Below are positions 59,788-64,000 of a stretch of 64,000 bases of DNA, piece by piece. The stretch is from Gordonia mangrovi (GTDB lineage Bacteria; Actinomycetota; Actinomycetes; Mycobacteriales; Mycobacteriaceae), in assembly GCF_024734075.1 (NCBI RefSeq), contig NZ_CP102850.1:3472001-3536000 (forward strand), given 5' to 3'. Position 1 is the stretch's first letter; each line of letters opens with the position of its first letter. Under the pieces are notes generated by a model that saw nothing but the letters and a program-made list of their open reading frames with translations, ran no database searches and had not been told where the DNA came from. The position numbers and the translations under genes were made by a program.

Positions 59788-59843
59788 GCGAGAAGTCTAC
59801 CGCCCACAGCGCGGTGGCTCTCGCCCGGTCACGACAGAACGCG

Positions 59844-59876
59844 ACGAGGCCCCCGGGGCGTACCCGGGGGCCTCGT
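59844..59876 (-). terminator. Strong GC hairpin after sseC
   Basis: ACGAGGCCCCCGGG and CCCGGGGGCCTCGT form a perfect 14-base-pair stem with a five-base loop, beginning 12 bases after the sseC stop. It sits between sseC and the micropeptide gene and probably ends the sseA-sseC transcript, although a T-rich tail is absent. Confidence 0.65.
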
Positions 59877-59888
59877 GGGGGTTGCGGC

Positions 59889-60194
59889 CTACTTGGTGAC
59901 GACGATGTCGTGCTCGTGGACGCCGGGGCCCTCGGGCGAGACGGTCACGTCGCCGTTGCCCGACGAGGACAGTGCACGCAGCGTCCACTTGCCGGGTGCG
60001 GCGAAGAAGCGGAAGTCGCCGGTCGGGCTGGCCACCACCTCGGCGGTGAACTCGCCGGTGGAGTCGAGCAGCCGGACGAAGGCGCCGGCCACCGGGGTGC
60101 CCGACTCATCGTTGACGGTGCCGGTCAGCACCGTCTCCTTCTCGACGTCGACGCCGGCGGGCAGCTTCTGGCCCTGTTTGGGTGCAGCACACAT
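59889..60194 (-). CDS. sseC: DUF1416 family protein SseC
   Basis: Small protein of 101 residues with a carboxypeptidase-regulatory-like beta fold ([20 protein letters not shown] near residue 23). It is the usual partner gene of the rhodanese sseA in actinomycetes (sseC after cysA/sseA). It probably assists sulfur transfer; the exact role is unknown to me. Two cysteines are not evident; one lies in the start MCAAPK. It begins two bases after the sseA stop. Confidence 0.88.
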   Translation of the reverse strand: MCAAPKQGQKLPAGVDVEKETVLTGTVNDESGTPVAGAFVRLLDSTGEFTAEVVASPTGDFRFFAAPGKWTLRALSSSGNGDVTVSPEGPGVHEHDIVVTK

Positions 60195-60196
60195 GA

Positions 60197-61036
60197 TTAC
60201 TTACCTTCCCCCAGCTCGACCGGGACGCCGACGAGCGAACCGTACTCGGTCCAACTGCCGTCGTAGTTCTTCACGTTCTGATGGCCGAGCAGTTCCTTCA
60301 GCACGAACCAGGTGTGGCTCGACCGCTCGCCGATACGGCAGTAGGCGATGGTCTCCTTCTCGCCGTCGAGACCGGCGTCTTTGTAGAGCTCGGCGAGGTC
60401 GTCGTCGCTCTTGAAGGTGCCGTCTTCGTTGGCCGCCTTGCTCCACGGCACGTTGATCGCACTCGGGATGTGACCGGGACGCTGGCTCTGTTCCTGCGGC
60501 AGATGCGCCGGAGCGAGGATCTTGCCGGTGAACTCGTCGGGGCTGCGGACGTCGACCAGGTTCTTGGCGCCGATCGCGTCGACGACCTCGTCGCGGAAGG
60601 CGCGGATCGAGGTGTCCGGCTCGGCGGCCTTGTAGCTGGTCGCCGGACGACTCACGGAGTCGGTCGACAGCGGACGGCCGTCGAGTTCCCACTTCTTGCG
60701 GCCACCGTCGAGCAGCTTGACGTCGTTGTGGCCGTACAGCTTGAAGTACCAGTACGCGTAGGCGGCGAACCAGTTGTTGTTGCCGCCGTAGAGGACGACG
60801 GTGTCGTCGTTGGCGATGCCGCGCTCGGAGAGCAGCTTGGAGAACTGGTCGGCGTCGACGAAGTCGCGGCGGACCGGATCCTGCAGATCGGTCTTCCAGT
60901 CGAGCTTGACGGCGCCGGCGATGTGGCCGCCGTCGTATGCGGAGGTGTCTTCGTCGACCTCGACGAAGACGGTCTTGTCGGCGTTGAGGTTCTGCTCAGC
61001 CCAATCGGCGCTGACCAGGACGTCGCTGCGTGCCAT
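60197..61036 (-). CDS. sseA: Thiosulfate sulfurtransferase (rhodanese)
   Basis: Two-domain rhodanese of 279 residues; it transfers sulfane sulfur from thiosulfate to cyanide or thiols. Active-site Cys lies in IAYCRIGERSSHTWF near residue 233. The inactive first domain has VFVEVDEDTSAYDGGHIAGA near 23-42 and the second LVDVRSPDEFTGK near 160. From memory, it corresponds to CysA2 of M. tuberculosis (Rv0815c). The gene is preceded by a leaderless polycysteine leader at 61222-61302, so expression is probably cysteine-controlled. sseC follows. Confidence 0.93.
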   Translation of the reverse strand: MARSDVLVSADWAEQNLNADKTVFVEVDEDTSAYDGGHIAGAVKLDWKTDLQDPVRRDFVDADQFSKLLSERGIANDDTVVLYGGNNNWFAAYAYWYFKLYGHNDVKLLDGGRKKWELDGRPLSTDSVSRPATSYKAAEPDTSIRAFRDEVVDAIGAKNLVDVRSPDEFTGKILAPAHLPQEQSQRPGHIPSAINVPWSKAANEDGTFKSDDDLAELYKDAGLDGEKETIAYCRIGERSSHTWFVLKELLGHQNVKNYDGSWTEYGSLVGVPVELGEGK

Positions 61037-61221
61037 GGTGGTTCCTTCCCGGACTCGGAGAGTTGTGTGCGATGTACAGCTCAGATGATGGAGGCCGAAC
61101 CGTGATGGCAGATGTCGTCACCGACGGTGAGGTCCGGATCGGACACAGAGGATGAGGTGCGCAAACTGCCCGGCCGCCATCGTGAAGGTGAACGCGTCGA
61201 AGATGACGCCACGTCCACCGT

Positions 61222-61302
61222 CTAACGACAGCAACAGTCGGCGATACGACAGAAGTCGATCGCACGACGGCGAGTGAGCATGAACTCACGGCGCAGTTGC
61301 AT
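61222..61302 (-). CDS. Polycysteine leader peptide of the sseA-sseC operon
   Basis: Leaderless short ORF of 26 residues, MQLRREFMLTRRRAIDFC followed by RIADCCCR and a TAG stop at 61222-61224. The ATG at 61302 is the first base predicted to be transcribed: TATGGT (-10) at 61310-61315 is seven bases upstream. In mycobacteria, leaderless ORFs ending in consecutive cysteines act as cysteine-responsive attenuators before sulfur genes, including cysA2; this sits in the same place. The 185 bases from its stop to sseA would be the attenuator. Confidence 0.85.
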   Translation of the reverse strand: MQLRREFMLTRRRAIDFCRIADCCCR

Positions 61303-61309
61303 GCGACTC

Positions 61310-61315
61310 ACCATA
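61310..61315 (-). promoter_or_regulatory. -10 element of the polycysteine leader
   Basis: TATGGT on the minus strand fits TAnnnT. It is followed by seven bases and then the leader ATG at 61302, the spacing typical of leaderless mycobacterial transcripts. No ribosome site precedes the leader. Confidence 0.6.
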
Positions 61316-61363
61316 CAGGGGGCCGTCGGCCCACCCAAATGGCTCGGGGTGAACGCGTGGGCT

Positions 61364-62275
61364 TCAGAACTCGTCCGGGCGGAGATCGCGGGGCCCGGCC
61401 TCGCCGGTGAGCAGGACGTCGCTGCCCTCACTGGTGGCGCCGGTCGGGGCGATGTCCCACGGCATCGGCATTGGCGGCAGGGCGGTGCTGAAGCGGGACA
61501 GGACGTAGTCGCGCTGATCGTCGGCGACCCCGGGCTCCACGTGGTCCTCGGGTCCCCGATAGAAATCGGTCGCCGTGAGCTGTAGCCGACCGTCCACAAC
61601 GGAGAGGTCGACCTCGACGCTCACCGTCGCGGTGGGTCCGGGGTACGCCGACGCCGAGGCCGGCACATCCGAGGCGAGATCCAGCGGTGCAAGCGCGACG
61701 GTCCCCGTCAGCAGGACGCCGCTCGTGCGTCGCAGGAGTCCGTCGCCGGGTCCGCCACCGCCGGGCCGGTCGGCCGGCGCCGGCGTGTTCACGGTGAGAT
61801 CGAGGATGCCGAGCATCCGTCCCAGATTGACCGAATCGAGTCGGGTGTAGGCCGCCACCGACGAGGTGTGTATCAAGTCACTTGCCTGAATCTCGAAGCC
61901 GTCGGGCACCGCCATCGACCCGAGCGTCGCGCCCATCTCGGCGTGGCAGCCGCCGACCGGCGGACAGTCCACCGCGGCGCCGCGCGCCGTGATGACCGCG
62001 CCGCCGAACTCACCCGCGCGGGCGTGGCTCGTGAACGGAAAACCGCTGATCGTGACCTCGGGGTCGTAGGTCAGTCGGGGCGATGTGAGCAACGCCCGGG
62101 AGAACGAGTGCTCGGCACGCATGGCGGCAAGAGTGTCGACGAGCACGGCCAGTCCACCGAGTGCGATGATGCAGACAACGCCGGCGCCGATGATGCGACG
62201 GACCATGCGGCGCGGACGCTCGGATGGCTGTCGCCGACCCTCCCCGGTCGCCTTGTTAACAGCGAAACGCCCCAT
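61364..62275 (-). CDS. lmeA: DUF2993 cell-envelope protein, LmeA-like
   Basis: Envelope protein of about 303 residues. A basic N-terminus (RPRRMVRRIIG) is followed by one membrane anchor or signal helix at about residues 30-48 (GAGVVCIIALGGLAVLVDTL). The DUF2993 domain begins with AEHSFSRALLTSPRLTYDPE and continues to the C-terminus. From memory, this is the LmeA (Rv0817c) position; LmeA is needed for lipomannan elongation in mycobacteria. The ATG at 62275 lies seven bases after a possible CAGAAT -10, so it may be leaderless. It is divergent from glnR. Confidence 0.82.
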   Translation of the reverse strand: MGRFAVNKATGEGRRQPSERPRRMVRRIIGAGVVCIIALGGLAVLVDTLAAMRAEHSFSRALLTSPRLTYDPEVTISGFPFTSHARAGEFGGAVITARGAAVDCPPVGGCHAEMGATLGSMAVPDGFEIQASDLIHTSSVAAYTRLDSVNLGRMLGILDLTVNTPAPADRPGGGGPGDGLLRRTSGVLLTGTVALAPLDLASDVPASASAYPGPTATVSVEVDLSVVDGRLQLTATDFYRGPEDHVEPGVADDQRDYVLSRFSTALPPMPMPWDIAPTGATSEGSDVLLTGEAGPRDLRPDEF

Positions 62276-62421
62276 TGGCGCTATTCTGTCATCTATCGCG
62301 CACACGTTGGTAAGGCGGCGTAAACAATCCCACGCCGCTGCCACCTGCGTCGGACCGGGCTCACAGGGGTGCCCGGGCGTGCGTGACCGAGGGTTGGGGA
62401 ACGACGAGATCGGAGTGGTTC

Positions 62422-63231
62422 ATGGATCTCTTGCTGTTGACAGCCGATCCGAACCCGGAAGCAGTGTTGCCGTCGTTGTCGCTGCTGGCGCACACCGTGC
62501 GCACTGCGCCGACCGAGGTGTCGTCGCTGATGGAGGCGGGCAACGCCGACGTCGCGATTGTCGATGCACGCACGGATCTGGCGGCCGCACGAGGGCTGTG
62601 CCGTCTGCTCGGCAGCACGGGGTCGTCGGTGCCGGTGGCCGCGGTGCTCACCGAGGGGGGCCTTGTCGCGGTCAACGCGGATTGGGGGCTGGACGAATTC
62701 CTGTTGCCGGGGACCGGTCCGGCCGAGCTCGATGCGCGCCTGCGACTGCTGGTGGTCCGCACGCGCGGCATGACCACCGAGGAGGCGAGCGGCAAGGTCA
62801 CGCTCGGGGAACTCGTCATCGACGAGGGCACCTACACCGCGCGGCTGCGCGGTCGCCCGCTCGATCTCACCTACAAGGAATTCGAGCTACTCAAGTACCT
62901 GGCCCAGAACGCCGGCCGAGTGTTCACCAGAGCGCAACTGCTGCAAGAGGTGTGGGGATACGACTTCTTCGGCGGCACCCGCACCGTCGATGTGCACGTG
63001 CGACGGCTGCGCGCCAAGCTCGGCAGTGAGCACGAATCGTTGATCGGCACGGTGCGCAACGTCGGCTACAAGGCGGTGCGACCGAACCGTGGTCGGGGCA
63101 GCGCCGGTGCCGACGCACTCGATGTGGTGGCCGATGACGTCGACGGCGGTGACGACATCGGCGACGGCGACATCGGCGCGGACGAACTCGACGGTCCGTA
63201 CGAGGAGTTCAGTGCGCGTACCGGAAACTGA
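62422..63231 (+). CDS. glnR: OmpR-family nitrogen regulator GlnR
   Basis: Orphan OmpR/PhoB-type response regulator of 269 residues. The receiver-like N-terminal domain (residues about 1-110) has no standard phosphorylation pocket that I can trust. The C-terminal winged helix runs from about 130 to 215, with [40 protein letters not shown] and [13 protein letters not shown]. It is the conserved actinobacterial GlnR position (from memory Rv0818). The ATG follows GGAG by seven bases. The C-terminal acidic tail (residues 225-260) is long and low-complexity. GlnR controls nitrogen assimilation genes. Confidence 0.85.
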   Translation: MDLLLLTADPNPEAVLPSLSLLAHTVRTAPTEVSSLMEAGNADVAIVDARTDLAAARGLCRLLGSTGSSVPVAAVLTEGGLVAVNADWGLDEFLLPGTGPAELDARLRLLVVRTRGMTTEEASGKVTLGELVIDEGTYTARLRGRPLDLTYKEFELLKYLAQNAGRVFTRAQLLQEVWGYDFFGGTRTVDVHVRRLRAKLGSEHESLIGTVRNVGYKAVRPNRGRGSAGADALDVVADDVDGGDDIGDGDIGADELDGPYEEFSARTGN

Positions 63232-63250
63232 CAGGTCCGCAGGCGAACCG

Positions 63251-64000
63251 ATGGTGGTCGATCGGTTGACCCCGGAGATGGTCGCGCACGCGCACCGAAC
63301 GGTCACTGCGGCGAAGGCGGCGGACGGCGTCGCCCCGCTCTCCGAACAGTCCGAGCAGGCGATCGAATCCGTTGCCACACCGGCCCTCCGGCATGTCGTC
63401 ACCGATGTCGGCTACGCCAACATCAGCATTGGCCGCGACGACGAGCCGGCGATGATCGAGGCGGTGGTGCACCCCGCGTCTCGAGGTCACGGACATGGCC
63501 GCGAGCTACTCCAGGCCGCCTTCGCGGTCGCCCGCGAGATGGTCGCCGAGCCGGCTCCGCGCGTGTGGGCGCACGGTGATCTACCCGCCGCGGTGGCCAC
63601 CGCGGCGTCGCTGGGCCTGTCCCGCCGTCGCGAACTGCTGCAGCTGCGACGCCCGGTGGGCGGCGACGCCGACGACCTGCCCGCGCTCGAGGTGGCCGAC
63701 GACATCGTGTTGCGGACGTATGCGGGAGCCGCGGACGACGCCGAGATCCTGCGGGTGAACAATGCGGCGTTCGACTGGCATCCGGAGCAGGGTGGATGGT
63801 CGGTCGAGCAGATCTCCGAGCGGGTGCACAGCTCCTGGTTCGATCCGGAGGGCCTGTTCCTGGCATTCGATGCCGCCGATCCCACAACGCTGCTGGGTTT
63901 CCACTGGACCAAGCGACACGACGCCGACCTCGGGGAGGTCTACATCGTCGGTGTCGACCCGGCGGCGCAGGGTCGCGGACTGGGGCGGTTGCTGACTCTC
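63251..64000 (+). CDS. mshD: Mycothiol synthase, partial (runs off the window)
   Basis: GNAT acetyltransferase, the last step of mycothiol synthesis (acetyl transfer to cysteinyl-glucosaminyl-inositol). Only the first 250 residues are present; full MshD is about 300. The first GNAT domain contains EAVVHPASRGHGHGRELLQAAF near residue 70 and the second VYIVGVDPAAQGRGLGRLLTL near the window edge, both acetyl-CoA motifs. An in-frame GTG at 63212 overlaps glnR and has GAGGAG four bases upstream, so the start may be earlier. It places the organism among mycothiol producers. Confidence 0.9.
   Translation, partial: MVVDRLTPEMVAHAHRTVTAAKAADGVAPLSEQSEQAIESVATPALRHVVTDVGYANISIGRDDEPAMIEAVVHPASRGHGHGRELLQAAFAVAREMVAEPAPRVWAHGDLPAAVATAASLGLSRRRELLQLRRPVGGDADDLPALEVADDIVLRTYAGAADDAEILRVNNAAFDWHPEQGGWSVEQISERVHSSWFDPEGLFLAFDAADPTTLLGFHWTKRHDADLGEVYIVGVDPAAQGRGLGRLLTL

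Overview
The window is high-GC actinobacterial DNA, and its genes point to a mycolate-group actinomycete (order Mycobacteriales). It carries an mshD-type mycothiol synthase, an lmeA-type lipomannan elongation factor, an EccA-type ESX ATPase, KstR-type cholesterol genes, and a purL / purF-purM / DUF3073 / ygfZ / pabC / nitrobindin-like / sseC-sseA / lmeA / glnR / mshD backbone. From memory, that backbone follows the order of Mycobacterium tuberculosis Rv0803-Rv0819. Gordonia or a close relative is my best guess for the genus, but this is an inference. I saw no rRNA, tRNA, insertion sequence, prophage or CRISPR array. Mobile-looking sequence is limited to a short repeat near 33.9 kb.

Layout. 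0.1-7.7 kb: two TetR regulators (one with a clear operator), a homodimeric-E1/transketolase-like enzyme divergent from an Lrp/AsnC regulator, a VOC protein, a mycothiol-dependent-isomerase-like protein, a membrane protein and a secreted NlpC/P60 hydrolase. 7.8-15.5 kb: a steroid module, kshA with a small partner gene, then hsaA-hsaC-hsaB, DUF1214, SDR and sulfotransferase genes, with KstR-type boxes in the divergent promoter. hsaD is not in its usual place. 15.9-24.9 kb: a complete L-rhamnose operon (rhaM, MFS, rhaI, rhaEW, rhaB, lldD-like, lacI-type regulator) with two palindromic operators. 25.1-29.3 kb: an enoyl-CoA hydratase and three acyl-CoA dehydrogenase genes behind a perfect KstR2-type box. 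29.3-33.9 kb: an IclR regulator divergent from the sulfate-activation operon cysD-cysNC-cysQ.

34-50.8 kb: an eccA gene without ESX neighbours, leaderless-looking purL, a PhyH-like oxygenase, a GDPD-like protein, a membrane protein whose 3' end holds another KstR box, a DAP-dehydrogenase-like reductase, a GCS2-type ligase, a sterol-carrier-like protein, purF, purM, an unassigned protein, DUF3073, MOSC, ygfZ and pabC. 51-57.2 kb: cydABDC (cytochrome bd and its ABC assembly transporter) behind a 27-base perfect palindrome. 57.2-59.0 kb: a 490-base intergenic region with a tiny ORF and a strong three-way-junction fold, then an unassigned protein with an internally repeated beta-rich domain. 59.0-64.0 kb: nitrobindin-like protein, an unlisted 32-residue membrane micropeptide, sseC, sseA with a leaderless polycysteine leader peptide, lmeA, glnR and a truncated mshD.

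How the genes work together. The steroid genes would carry out ring B opening and ring A hydroxylation and cleavage. The KstR2-boxed beta-oxidation-like operon may act on later ring C/D intermediates. The rhamnose operon takes the sugar to dihydroxyacetone phosphate and pyruvate. CysD-CysNC supply PAPS, which the sulfotransferase in the steroid operon could use, and CysQ clears PAP. The least explained parts are the 57.2-59.0 kb region, the KstR-boxed reductase, the KstR2-boxed operon and the micropeptides.
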